Shown here piece after piece: positions 1 through 8,251 of a stretch of 14,775 bases of DNA. A program made the position numbers and the translations under genes. Numbering within the stretch: the first letter of the stretch is position 1; the number at the start of each line of letters is the position of its first letter. Source of the DNA: Paludibacter sp. UBA5753 (GTDB lineage: Bacteria; Bacteroidota; Bacteroidia; Bacteroidales; Paludibacteraceae); assembly GCA_002427615.1 (NCBI GenBank), contig DIFH01000091.1:923-15697 (forward strand), given 5' to 3'. The notes under the pieces are model-generated. The model saw only the letters and a list, made by a program, of their open reading frames with translations. It made no database searches and was not told the DNA's origin.

Positions 1-66
1 TATTCAACATCCCCCAGTATCGCTACGTTCACTGGGTGTTATTCAAATTTAGCCACTCCGTGGCAT
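1..66. repeat. Two small hairpins, possible interspersed repeat
   Basis: Two short palindromes lie side by side with no gene over them. The first pairs CCCAGT (13-18) with ACTGGG (32-37) around a 13-base loop, and its flanks are loosely symmetrical as well (ATTCAACA on the left, TGTTATTCAA on the right). The second is GCCAC-TCC-GTGGC (52-64). Neither is followed by a T-run, so they do not look like terminators. The arrangement resembles short intergenic repeats in Bacteroidota genomes, but repetition cannot be shown from one copy. Confidence 0.35.
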
Positions 67-105
67 AAAATAAATTTTCAGCAAACCCTAAATATTTCGT
101 ATAAG

Positions 106-138
106 AAGCCCATGTCTGTAATTTACAAACATGGGCTT
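106..138. terminator. Bidirectional intrinsic terminator after hppA
   Basis: A ten-base perfect stem, AAGCCCATGT (106-115) with ACATGGGCTT (129-138), is extended inside by TGTA/TACA. It begins about 20 bases beyond the hppA stop codon. On the plus strand it runs into TTTTATATT, so it may also stop transcription coming from the left of the window. The T-run on the hppA (minus) side is weak (CTTAT). Confidence 0.65.
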
Positions 139-158
139 TTATATTAATAATCAATAAT

Positions 159-2384
159 TTAGAATAAACTCCATGCAACAGTTAAACCTGCCATTACGAT
201 AGAAACCATGCTCATTAATTTAATCAGAATATTTAATGATGGACCTGAAGTATCTTTGAACGGATCGCCAACCGTGTCACCTACAACAGCAGCCTTGTGA
301 TTTTCAGAACCTTTACCACCAAGATGACCTTCTTCGATATACTTCTTGGCATTATCCCAGGCGCCACCGGAATTGGCCATAAAAATTGCCAGAATAAAGC
401 CTGTGGATACGCCTCCGAGTAATAATCCCATAACGCCGGAAACGCCAAAAATAACGCCTGTCAGAACAGGAATTAAAATAGCCAGCATGGAAGGAAACAA
501 CATTTCTTTTTGTGCGCCTTTGGTGGAAATTGCCACGCAGCGCGCATAATCCGGTTCAGCTTTTCCTTCCATGATGCCGATAATTTCACGGAATTGACGA
601 CGAACTTCCTGCACCATACTTTGAGCTGCACGTCCAACGGCATTCATGGTTAAACCGCAGAACAAAAAAGCAGCCATAGAACCAATAAATGTTCCCACCA
701 ATACGCGGGGATTCATTAAATTTACCTGGAAGTATTCCATCATTTGCGGAATGGTGGCTTTATGAATGTCCACGTTCATAGTTTGTAAAAACAATTCGGT
801 CTTTTCAGGAACACGGGCTATTGCAATTTTAATTTCTTCGATATACGAAGCCATCAAAGCCAATGCCGTTAATGCGGCAGAGCCGATAGCAAAACCTTTC
901 CCCGTGGCAGCAGTCGTGTTTCCCAACGAATCCAATGCATCGGTACGTTTACGTACCTCCACATCCAGCCCACTCATTTCGGCATTTCCGCCAGCATTGT
1001 CGGCAATCGGTCCGTAAGCATCGGTGGCCAGTGTAATACCAAGGGTCGAAAGCATCCCGACGGCAGCTATTGCAATGCCATAAAGACCCATACTGATGTT
1101 GGTAAAATCAAAACCTGAAGCAAATAAATAAGCTAAAATAATGGACGTTCCAACGATAAGTACCGGGAAAGCCGTAGAAATCATGCCCGTTCCAATACCT
1201 GAAATAATAACTGTAGCAGGGCCCGTTTTAGTGGATTCGGCAATATTTTGGGTTGGTTTATAGGCAGCAGAAGTAAAATACTCTGTAACTCTACCAATAC
1301 CTATACCACCCAAAAGACCTGCAAGCATCGAACCCCATATTCCTAAATAATTAGGAATATCTAAATATTTTAAAATTAAAAGCGAAAAAATGGCAATTAA
1401 GACCGAACTGGCATTAACGCCCCTGTTTAAGGAGCTTAATAACTGTTTTTGAGTTGCGCCTTCTTTGGTCTTCACCATAAATATACCGACAATCGAAAGA
1501 ATAATGCCTACTGCAGCAATAATCATTGGGGCAATCACTCCGTTTAGTTGTGTGGTAGTTCCAAAACTTGCAAAAGCCGTAGCGCCAAGAGCAGCTGTCG
1601 AAAGAATAGCTCCACAATACGATTCGTACAAATCAGCGCCCATACCGGCTACGTCTCCTACATTATCACCCACGTTATCGGCAATTGTTGCCGGATTACG
1701 CGGATCATCTTCAGGAATTCCGGCTTCTATTTTACCAACTAAGTCGGCGCCTACATCAGCTGCTTTGGTGAATATACCGCCGCCTACACGGGCAAATAAT
1801 GCTTGCGTAGACGCACCCATTCCGAAAGTCAAGGTAGTGGTAGTAATAATGATTAATTTCATGGAAGGATCCGAGGCTATGATCGTATTAGTAGTTGAAT
1901 CCAATGCACCGATAATATATTGTAAGGCATAGAACCATACAGAAATATCGAGCAATCCAAGACCAACAACCACCAAACCCATTACAGCGCCCGAGCGGAA
2001 GGCTAACTTCAATCCATCGTTCATGGAGCGTTGTGCAGCGTTAGCGGTACGTGCCGAAGCATAGGTAGCGGTTCGCATACCGATAAAACCGGCTAATCCC
2101 GAAAAGAAACCACCAGTAAGAAAGGCAAATGGCACCCAGGGATTCTGTATTTCGAGCCAATATGCCATAACGGCAAAAATACAGGTCAGAATTACAAAGA
2201 CGATTGTTACGACTTTGTATTGTTGCTTGAGGTATGCCATCGCACCCTCGCGAACATATTTTGCAATTTTTTTCATTGTATCTGTGCCTTCGCTCTCTTT
2301 CATCATTTGCTTGAAAAAGTAATAAGCGAAACCCAATGCGACAATGGACGCCAACGGAACTAAAAAGAAAATATTATTCTCCAT
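159..2384 (-). CDS. hppA: K+-dependent membrane-bound pyrophosphatase (ion-pumping, probably Na+)
   Basis: Integral membrane enzyme that hydrolyses cytoplasmic pyrophosphate and uses the energy to pump Na+ or H+ across the inner membrane. The 741-residue length and many hydrophobic helices fit the family (normally about 16 helices). The pyrophosphate/Mg2+-binding loop is clear: EDDPRNPATIADNVGDNVGD, with D226, D227, R229 and N230. The potassium-dependence signature reads GNTTAATGKG, with A492 and G495 where K+-independent proton pumps have Lys and Thr, so the enzyme should need K+. E254 in the ADLYES motif is the membrane Glu typical of Na+-transporting and K+-dependent members; K+-independent pumps usually have Gly there. 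Na+ transport is an inference, since some K+-dependent enzymes move H+ or both. The start at 2384 gives a normal hydrophobic first helix. It is the last gene of a minus-strand run, 88 bases after mtnN, and is followed by a terminator. Confidence 0.96.
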   Translation of the reverse strand: MENNIFFLVPLASIVALGFAYYFFKQMMKESEGTDTMKKIAKYVREGAMAYLKQQYKVVTIVFVILTCIFAVMAYWLEIQNPWVPFAFLTGGFFSGLAGFIGMRTATYASARTANAAQRSMNDGLKLAFRSGAVMGLVVVGLGLLDISVWFYALQYIIGALDSTTNTIIASDPSMKLIIITTTTLTFGMGASTQALFARVGGGIFTKAADVGADLVGKIEAGIPEDDPRNPATIADNVGDNVGDVAGMGADLYESYCGAILSTAALGATAFASFGTTTQLNGVIAPMIIAAVGIILSIVGIFMVKTKEGATQKQLLSSLNRGVNASSVLIAIFSLLILKYLDIPNYLGIWGSMLAGLLGGIGIGRVTEYFTSAAYKPTQNIAESTKTGPATVIISGIGTGMISTAFPVLIVGTSIILAYLFASGFDFTNISMGLYGIAIAAVGMLSTLGITLATDAYGPIADNAGGNAEMSGLDVEVRKRTDALDSLGNTTAATGKGFAIGSAALTALALMASYIEEIKIAIARVPEKTELFLQTMNVDIHKATIPQMMEYFQVNLMNPRVLVGTFIGSMAAFLFCGLTMNAVGRAAQSMVQEVRRQFREIIGIMEGKAEPDYARCVAISTKGAQKEMLFPSMLAILIPVLTGVIFGVSGVMGLLLGGVSTGFILAIFMANSGGAWDNAKKYIEEGHLGGKGSENHKAAVVGDTVGDPFKDTSGPSLNILIKLMSMVSIVMAGLTVAWSLF

Positions 2385-2472
2385 AAAATTTTAAAAAATG
2401 ATTAATTGTTTATATTAGAACTTGTTAATTATTTATTCAATTAAATGTTTGAGTTTGACCAAACGGTTCATC

Positions 2473-3222
2473 TTATTGGTTTATCAACTCAATATATTCT
2501 TTTAGAATTGACAGTGAATAATCCCCTGCATGTTGATTTACAAAACCAATGGCGGATACATGCGCTTCTTCGTCGGCCGAATCGGAGATAACGCGCACAA
2601 CTACCAACGGAACTCCGTAATCGTCGCATACCTGAGCAACTGCCGCACCTTCCATTTCGGCACAAACCACCGAAGGCAGGTTTTTGAGTAAAGCATTTTT
2701 CATGGCTGTACTTGAAATAAACAAATCGCCACTGGCAATGTCGCCTACGAGCAGTTTTGGATGCAAGATACTCTGTTCCGAAAGAATTTTACGGAAATCT
2801 TTATCGTTTTTCAGAAAATTGTGAACTGCCTTTGACATGATCTCGACGTTTTGCTGAGGAATTTCGTATGATGTTTTACCCGTCAGGGGTATTTCGAAAC
2901 GACGCATCAAGGGTCGTGCATCCATATCGTGTTGAAAAAGCCGCTGAGCGATAACTATATCGCCTACATGCAAATCGGGTGAAACGGCGCCTGCAACACC
3001 CGTAAATACAATGCGATCAACATTAAATTCAAGAATCAGGTTGGCAACGGTAGTCGCAGCCGCAACTTTTCCCCAACGCGAAAACACAGCCACTACGTTT
3101 TGTCCGAATAAATCACCTCTGTAATATATTCGGCTACCGCGTTCAATAATTTCCTTATTACCGATAGCAGCTATGATTTTATCCATTTCTTCGGGCATGG
3201 CGCCCATGACTCCTAATAACAT
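2473..3222 (-). CDS. mtnN: 5'-methylthioadenosine/S-adenosylhomocysteine nucleosidase
   Basis: Cytoplasmic nucleosidase that splits methylthioadenosine and S-adenosylhomocysteine into adenine and the thioribose product, removing inhibitory SAM by-products; many homologues also cleave 5'-deoxyadenosine left by radical SAM enzymes. The N-terminus MLLGVMGAMPEEM places the catalytic acid at E12. The substrate-binding CAEMEGAA motif gives M190 and E191, and the SDSADE motif gives catalytic D214. At 249 residues it is slightly longer than the usual 230 or so, with the extra length in the middle (roughly residues 100-160). The gene starts 22 bases after the M48 protease gene on the same strand, so the two are probably co-transcribed. 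A minority of proteins in this superfamily are futalosine hydrolases (menaquinone pathway); the E. coli-like N-terminus favours MtnN. Confidence 0.93.
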   Translation of the reverse strand: MLLGVMGAMPEEMDKIIAAIGNKEIIERGSRIYYRGDLFGQNVVAVFSRWGKVAAATTVANLILEFNVDRIVFTGVAGAVSPDLHVGDIVIAQRLFQHDMDARPLMRRFEIPLTGKTSYEIPQQNVEIMSKAVHNFLKNDKDFRKILSEQSILHPKLLVGDIASGDLFISSTAMKNALLKNLPSVVCAEMEGAAVAQVCDDYGVPLVVVRVISDSADEEAHVSAIGFVNQHAGDYSLSILKEYIELINQ

Positions 3223-3244
3223 GATTCAATCTTCGTTGATGAAT

Positions 3245-4474
3245 TCAGGTGTGAATATTTTTTATTCGTTGATATAATGTCGGGTGTGAATAATGAAAAA
3301 ACACATACAATGGATGTGGCGTTAAATTGCTCAAAGATGTTGATGACAATTTTTTTAGTCCTGAAATCAACTGATTTCCAAATCCATGTGAAGCAGCATA
3401 GTTATCGGCCTGATATTCATATTTTCGGGATAATTGATTCGTAATCAACTCTAATATAAGTGAAACAGGTGAATAAATAATGCCAAATGCCAATACGTTC
3501 AAATGAAAATTGGCGGCGCTTCCTCCTAAAGCCTGTGCCAAAGCATCACTTTTCAACATTAAACCAAGTATAAAAAATAAAAGCAAAGTCGAAGGAAGTG
3601 ACACAACGATATTTTTCAACGTGTGCTTGTGTTTATAATGCCCTATTTCGTGAGCAAGTACAGCCACTATTTCATCGGTAGTCAATTTATCCATCAGGGT
3701 ATCATAGAGTACGATACGTTTTTTGGATCCCAACCCCGTAAAATAGGCATTGGCTTTGGTAGAACGTTTGGATCCATCAATGACGAAAATGTCTTTCAGC
3801 TTAAAACCAAGCTCTCCGGCAAATTTTTCAATTTTAGTACGCAACTCTCCTTCGGCCAAAGGCGTTTGTTTATTAAACAACGGAACAATCAGCTCTGAAT
3901 AAAACATACTCATAAATAGGCTGAAAACGGTAATTACCGACCACGCAAGCAGCCAAAAATAATTGGGAGTAAGTTTGTAAATACTGATAATGAGGTATAA
4001 AAGCCCACCCCCAATAATAATTGTCAGTGCATATCCTTTTAATTTATCAACAATAAATATTTTGGGCGTAACTTTATTGAATTCGAAACGTTGTTCTATT
4101 ACAAAGGTATCGTACCAACTGAAAGGGGTTGTCAGTAAGTCGTTGGCTAAAAATAACAAACCGAAAAAGACTAAAGACCTGAAAATATCGTTTGCTATAA
4201 AAGTAGTTAAATAGAAATCGAGCCAGCCAAAACCGCCCAAAGCATACATTAGAAAAGTAATGGCAAAGCTAAAACTGCCCGTAATCATTCCAAAGCGTGT
4301 ATTGGTACGAAAATAGTCCTGTTGGCGGGCATATTTATCGGCATCATATATATCCGACAGAATATCAGGCAGTTTGTTTTTTGAATGTTTTATATTAAGG
4401 TGGGCTAAATATCGTTCGAGACCGAAATCGGCAACGAGTATTAAAATAATAGCAAAATAAAGTATTTGCGTCAT
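3245..4474 (-). CDS. M48 family metalloprotease, Ste24/CAAX-protease-like
   Basis: Membrane zinc protease of peptidase family M48A, the family of eukaryotic Ste24 CAAX prenyl protease 1. The zinc site is intact: H275-E276-I-G-H279 in a LAHEIGHYKHKH context, with third ligand E353 in the EYQAD motif and D357 after it. The 409-residue length matches Ste24-type proteins. Hydrophobic helices lie near residues 1-15, 65-90, 100-115, 150-195 and 290-350, bracketing the catalytic domain. Bacteria lack prenylated CAAX proteins, so the real substrate is unknown; membrane protein quality control is an inference. The gene opens the minus-strand run (M48, mtnN, hppA) and is divergent from the metallophosphoesterase gene. 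Confidence 0.9.
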   Translation of the reverse strand: MTQILYFAIILILVADFGLERYLAHLNIKHSKNKLPDILSDIYDADKYARQQDYFRTNTRFGMITGSFSFAITFLMYALGGFGWLDFYLTTFIANDIFRSLVFFGLLFLANDLLTTPFSWYDTFVIEQRFEFNKVTPKIFIVDKLKGYALTIIIGGGLLYLIISIYKLTPNYFWLLAWSVITVFSLFMSMFYSELIVPLFNKQTPLAEGELRTKIEKFAGELGFKLKDIFVIDGSKRSTKANAYFTGLGSKKRIVLYDTLMDKLTTDEIVAVLAHEIGHYKHKHTLKNIVVSLPSTLLLFFILGLMLKSDALAQALGGSAANFHLNVLAFGIIYSPVSLILELITNQLSRKYEYQADNYAASHGFGNQLISGLKKLSSTSLSNLTPHPLYVFFHYSHPTLYQRIKNIHT

Positions 4475-4509
4475 ATTAAATGAAGGAATTCACGTGTTTT
4501 TTCAGAATA

Positions 4510-4517
4510 CAAAAATA
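4510..4517 (-). promoter_or_regulatory. Possible -7 element for the M48 protease gene
   Basis: Read on the minus strand, this is TATTTTTG, an exact match to the Bacteroidota -7 consensus TAnnTTTG, about 36 bases before the M48 start codon. I see no matching -33 TTTG at the usual distance, so support is partial. Confidence 0.35.
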
Positions 4518-4544
4518 TAAAAAATTTCTATCCTGTAATGCTTT

Positions 4545-4577
4545 TTTGTAAAAATTATGCTCAAAAAACTACTTTTG
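4545..4577 (+). promoter_or_regulatory. Bacteroidota-type promoter for the metallophosphoesterase/ABC genes
   Basis: TTTG at 4545-4548 (-33) is separated by 21 bases from TACTTTTG at 4570-4577 (-7, consensus TAnnTTTG). This is the classic layout for the Bacteroidota primary sigma factor. Transcription should start a few bases past 4577, giving a leader of about 20 bases before the ATG at 4604. Confidence 0.7.
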
Positions 4578-4603
4578 TGCTTTAAATCTTCAACTTTTTT
4601 GGT

Positions 4604-5791
4604 ATGAAAATGTACACTTCGGTTTTAGTAGTTCTGTTGGTGATGATTATCATCCCTGATGTATTTTTCTATCTGAAACTGAAAAGTAAAAATGCAAAAC
4701 CCTTTTATATAATTTTGCATTTGATTCCTGCCATTTTTTTTACGGCTCTTTTTTTCTATATGAAATTTGGGCTTGAAACTATGCAGAATTTCAGGGTAGT
4801 TGCATGGATAATGTGGCTCTATTTTTTCTTTCTGCTAATTTATATTCCTAAATTACTTCATGTTATATTCTATTTTCTAAATTTCTTATTTAAAAAGATA
4901 TTCAAACGCAATAGCGTTTACTTCAATATTATCCGTATTATTTTAAGTGTTTTTGCAGTTGTAACAATGCTGATTAGCGCATATATTACGCCACGAAATT
5001 TCGAGCTTACCTACGTTCAGGTGCCTATAACTAATCTCCCCGCAGCATTTGATGGTTTTAAAATTGTACAACTTTCGGATATACATCTGGGAAGTTGGCA
5101 TAAGAAATTTAATAAATTAATACCGGTTATTAAACTTGTAAACGAGCAAAACCCTGATATAATAGTGTTTTCAGGAGATATGGTTAATAACTTTGCGGGG
5201 GAAACGGCAGGTTGGAAACCTTATTTTTTGCAATTAAAAGCAAAAAGTGCTAAATTTGCAGTGTTAGGCAATCACGATTATGGGGATTATACTGAATGGG
5301 AGAACATTGAGGAACGCAAAAAAAATCGTCTTCTAATTAATCAGGCTATTCGCGATTTTGGTTTCCGGTTGTTGTTAAATGAAAATGTTTATCTGAAAAA
5401 AGATACTGATAGTCTTTTGCTTGTTGGTGTTGAAAACTGGGGAAAATCAACAACCGCCCGTTACTGCGATCTGAGCAAAGCTCTCAGAGGCAGTTCGCCC
5501 GAAGAACTTAAAATTCTTATATCGCACGATCCTACACATTGGGATGCCGAAGTGCTTGGAAGAAAAGATATTGTATTGACTTTGTCCGGTCATACCCATG
5601 CCGCACAAATGGGAATAAAGATGGGTAAACGATTGTATTCACCTGCCTCCTTAGTGTTTAAATATTGGTCTGGATTATATAATGTTGATGATCAGTATCT
5701 TTATGTTAACAGGGGAATTGGTTATATCGGACTGCCCATGATGATTGGCGTAAGGCCTGAAATTACAGTAATAGAACTTAAACGTAAATAA
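4604..5791 (+). CDS. Membrane-anchored metallophosphoesterase (YkuE/YaeI-like)
   Basis: Predicted phosphoesterase with a two-metal calcineurin-like active site, tethered by N-terminal transmembrane helices. About 130 hydrophobic residues (roughly four helices, near 5-24, 33-52, 65-95 and 108-128) precede the catalytic domain. All metal-binding motifs are present: D159 and H161 in LSDIHLG, D192 in SGDMVNN, N223-H224-D225 in GNHDYGD, H308 in ISHDP, and H330/H332 in SGHTHAAQ. Relatives include YkuE and YaeI (LpxG-type) enzymes, some of which cleave UDP-2,3-diacylglucosamine in lipid A synthesis, but this protein cannot be assigned a substrate from sequence. The short final GLPMMIGVRPEITVI segment is usual for this subfamily. 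The gene has a strong promoter just upstream, and the ABC transporter genes follow 56 bases later, possibly on the same transcript. Confidence 0.88.
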   Translation: MKMYTSVLVVLLVMIIIPDVFFYLKLKSKNAKPFYIILHLIPAIFFTALFFYMKFGLETMQNFRVVAWIMWLYFFFLLIYIPKLLHVIFYFLNFLFKKIFKRNSVYFNIIRIILSVFAVVTMLISAYITPRNFELTYVQVPITNLPAAFDGFKIVQLSDIHLGSWHKKFNKLIPVIKLVNEQNPDIIVFSGDMVNNFAGETAGWKPYFLQLKAKSAKFAVLGNHDYGDYTEWENIEERKKNRLLINQAIRDFGFRLLLNENVYLKKDTDSLLLVGVENWGKSTTARYCDLSKALRGSSPEELKILISHDPTHWDAEVLGRKDIVLTLSGHTHAAQMGIKMGKRLYSPASLVFKYWSGLYNVDDQYLYVNRGIGYIGLPMMIGVRPEITVIELKRK

Positions 5792-5847
5792 AAAACACAT
5801 ACTTTTATCAGCTTAATTTCCGTATTATAAATTGTAAACTTATTGTT

Positions 5848-6822
5848 ATGAACATTTTAAATAAAAAGACTTCGAGGATGTCGATGTTTTTTCTGTTGAT
5901 ATTAATTTGTTTTGTTTCGTGCAACGAAAAACCATCAAACACTATACGCATCGGAGCGCTTGAAGGGCCATCAGCCATAAGTTTTATACAAATGATTGAT
6001 AACCCTCAATTTATCAATGGAAAAAAGGTTGAAATAATAATTAAAAGCGATCCTCAGCAAATACAGGCTTTGATGATGCAGCATAAATTGGATTTTGCTA
6101 TCCTGCCTACCGTTATGGCTGCCAATTTGTATAACAAAGGAGTTGATTTTAAGATTATTGCCGTTCCTGTATGGGGAACATTGTACGTTCTGGCAAATCA
6201 TCCCGGAATAAAGTCATTTTCAGATTTAAATAATCAAACCATCTCTGTTTTCGGACAAGGTGCAACACCCGATATTTTATTACAACGTTTCGTTGAATAT
6301 AACAGCCTGACTGGAGTGAATATTGATTATTCTTATTCGGGAAACAACGATTTATCACAGGCTTTGCTTCATAAAAAAGTCAGGATAGCAGTAGTCTCGG
6401 AGCCTATGGCAAGTATTCTGCTGACGAAAGATACATCCATACATATTGTTACAAAACTCAATTGCGAAGAGTTTGTTCTAAACACGGATGTTGACATATT
6501 TGCTCAGACATCATTTCTTGTAAATAACAAATATATTGAAAATTACGGAGAATCAATCGATCGGATTTGTGCCGCCTATTCAAGGAGTTGTAATTTTATT
6601 AATGACCAGCCGGATGAAGCGGCAAGACTTCTGGTTAAACATCGTTTTTTGACCGATTTCAATGCAGCCCGCATTAGTTTACCTTTATGTAACATACGTT
6701 ATGTCGGGGCTTTTGCCGTTGAAAGAGAATTGATGAAATATCTCAATATTTTCTTCGAATACGATCCGGCAAGCATTGGTGGAAAACTGCCGAATCGCAA
6801 CATTATATACCAACCTGAATAA
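5848..6822 (+). CDS. ABC importer substrate-binding lipoprotein (NMT1/SsuA-like)
   Basis: Periplasm-facing solute-binding lipoprotein for the fused permease/ATPase encoded just downstream. The N-terminus has basic residues (KK, R10), a hydrophobic stretch and a lipobox-like FVSC, so the mature protein should begin at lipidated C25. The body has the pattern of the NMT1/THI5-like and SsuA/NrtA families: an opening IRIGALEGPSAISF strand, then the LDFAILPTVMAANLY and VWGTLYVLAN motifs, and a hinge around FGQGATPDILL. These families bind nitrate, sulfonates, taurine or pyrimidine vitamin precursors; nothing here picks among them. The start at 5848 is preferred over the Met at codon 11 because it supplies the positive charges of the signal peptide. 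The stop lies 3 bases before the next start codon, so translational coupling is likely. No riboswitch fits in the 56-base upstream gap. Confidence 0.85.
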   Translation: MNILNKKTSRMSMFFLLILICFVSCNEKPSNTIRIGALEGPSAISFIQMIDNPQFINGKKVEIIIKSDPQQIQALMMQHKLDFAILPTVMAANLYNKGVDFKIIAVPVWGTLYVLANHPGIKSFSDLNNQTISVFGQGATPDILLQRFVEYNSLTGVNIDYSYSGNNDLSQALLHKKVRIAVVSEPMASILLTKDTSIHIVTKLNCEEFVLNTDVDIFAQTSFLVNNKYIENYGESIDRICAAYSRSCNFINDQPDEAARLLVKHRFLTDFNAARISLPLCNIRYVGAFAVERELMKYLNIFFEYDPASIGGKLPNRNIIYQPE

Positions 6823-6825
6823 TCG

Positions 6826-8196
6826 ATGATTAAAAAACTGATTCCAACATTACTTGCTGTATCATTTTTGCTACTTTCATGGCAACTGGTAGCCATTGGA
6901 ATTGGTTATCCTGATATATTCCCCACCCTACCCGATTTGTTTAAAAATACCGGACTGTTGCTTGTATCCGCAGATCTTTATCCGGCTTTGTTATATACAG
7001 TTTTAAGGGGATTGACCGGATTTTTTCTTTCATTTATTTTTGCTTTTACCTTTGCTCTGATGTCTGCTTTTTCTTCTTTTTGGAAAGCGTTTTTTCATCC
7101 TATTCTTGTCGTTATACGATCCATACCTGTTATCTCGTTAGTGTTAATTGCACTTTTATGGTTTTCGCCGCCCAATTTACCCGTGTTTATTGCCCTGCTT
7201 ACCATGTTGCCTGTTTTGTATCAGAATATTCTTAATGGATTAGAACATACCGACAAGCGTTTCATCGAGATGGCCAGGGTATTTGGAAAAACGAGAAGAC
7301 AAATATTCCATTATGTTTATTTACCTTCGGCAAAATCACTTATATTCAGCGGTATTAGTACCGCCATGGGATTCGGTTGGCGGGCAATCATTATTGGCGA
7401 AGCGCTTGCCCAACCTGTTCATGGCATTGGCACCGGTATGAAACAAGCACAGGCTTATATCAACATCTCCGAATTAATTGCATGGACGGTTATTGCAATA
7501 GGAGTCAGTTATTTCTTTGAATTTATAATTAAAATTTCAGGGAAAATTAAAATACACTATAGATTTACACATAATTACAGGATGAATAATAACGCTGATA
7601 TAAAGGAAATTAACATACATAATTTATACAAAAAATTTAATCAGAATATTGTATTCAGTTCTTTCTCCGCTACTTTCAATTCAAATAGTATAAACTGTTT
7701 GAAATCACCTTCAGGCAGGGGAAAAACAACGCTTTTACGATTAATCTCAGGTCTTGAAATGGCTGATTCGGGAGAAATAAAAAAACAAAAAGATCACAGC
7801 ATTGCTTATTCGTTTCAGGATGTCAGATTATTACCTTGGTTAACGGTTGAGGAAAACATTTGCTTTGCCATGCCTAAACTGCATAATCAGGCTGCCGGTA
7901 AGAATTCCCTGCTTATTTATTTACTCGAAAAAACTGAATTGACCGATCACAGACATAAATATCCTCATGAATTAAGCGGCGGCCAGCAACAAAGAGTCGG
8001 CCTGGCACGTGCTTTGGCGGCTCAGACAGATATTTTATTGCTCGATGAGCCATTAACCGGACTGGACGATGTACTTAAAGCAAAAATAATAGCCTTTATA
8101 TGCGAGTGGATCACAACCCGTAAACCATTGACAATATGGGCAACACACGAAAATATTGCTTCATCAGGAACAGAGGTAAAAGAATTCACTCTATAA
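6826..8196 (+). CDS. Fused ABC permease-ATPase (SsuC-SsuB-like)
   Basis: Single 456-residue polypeptide joining two parts of an importer that are usually separate. Residues 1 to about 245 are a BPD_transp_1 permease with about six membrane helices and an EAA loop (E148, A150, G154; MARVFGKTRRQIF). Residues about 253-456 are an ABC ATPase: Q331 in the Q-loop, signature LSGGQQQR at 383-390, Walker B ending in D407-E408, D-loop near 411-414, and switch H441. The Walker A reads SPSGRGKTT (294-302): catalytic K300 is present, but the first glycine of GxxGxGK is Ser. The frame is open across the junction. An in-frame ATG at 7582 (residue 253) sits exactly at the start of the ATPase domain and could give a separate ATPase by internal initiation. 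As a dimer, the fusion alone would supply two permeases and two ATPases. Substrate unknown. Confidence 0.87.
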   Translation: MIKKLIPTLLAVSFLLLSWQLVAIGIGYPDIFPTLPDLFKNTGLLLVSADLYPALLYTVLRGLTGFFLSFIFAFTFALMSAFSSFWKAFFHPILVVIRSIPVISLVLIALLWFSPPNLPVFIALLTMLPVLYQNILNGLEHTDKRFIEMARVFGKTRRQIFHYVYLPSAKSLIFSGISTAMGFGWRAIIIGEALAQPVHGIGTGMKQAQAYINISELIAWTVIAIGVSYFFEFIIKISGKIKIHYRFTHNYRMNNNADIKEINIHNLYKKFNQNIVFSSFSATFNSNSINCLKSPSGRGKTTLLRLISGLEMADSGEIKKQKDHSIAYSFQDVRLLPWLTVEENICFAMPKLHNQAAGKNSLLIYLLEKTELTDHRHKYPHELSGGQQQRVGLARALAAQTDILLLDEPLTGLDDVLKAKIIAFICEWITTRKPLTIWATHENIASSGTEVKEFTL

Positions 8197-8251
8197 AGTT
8201 TACGATACAATAATAAAAAAATTGCACAACCAGCCGTACTTTATCTGATAT

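Noticed and set aside
1465..1932. A 155-codon plus-strand frame inside hppA
   Set aside because: It lies wholly antisense to well-conserved pyrophosphatase motifs, and its Ala/Ile/Pro-rich translation mirrors the opposite strand rather than a protein family.
5792..5847. Possible separate promoter or riboswitch before the substrate-binding lipoprotein
   Set aside because: Only weak near-matches to TAnnTTTG are present with no properly spaced -33 element, and 56 bases is too short for the vitamin riboswitches known for this transporter class.
8197..8251. Possible terminator between the convergent ABC operon and nitroreductase gene
   Set aside because: The 55-base gap is AT-rich but I could find no stem of useful length with a T-run.
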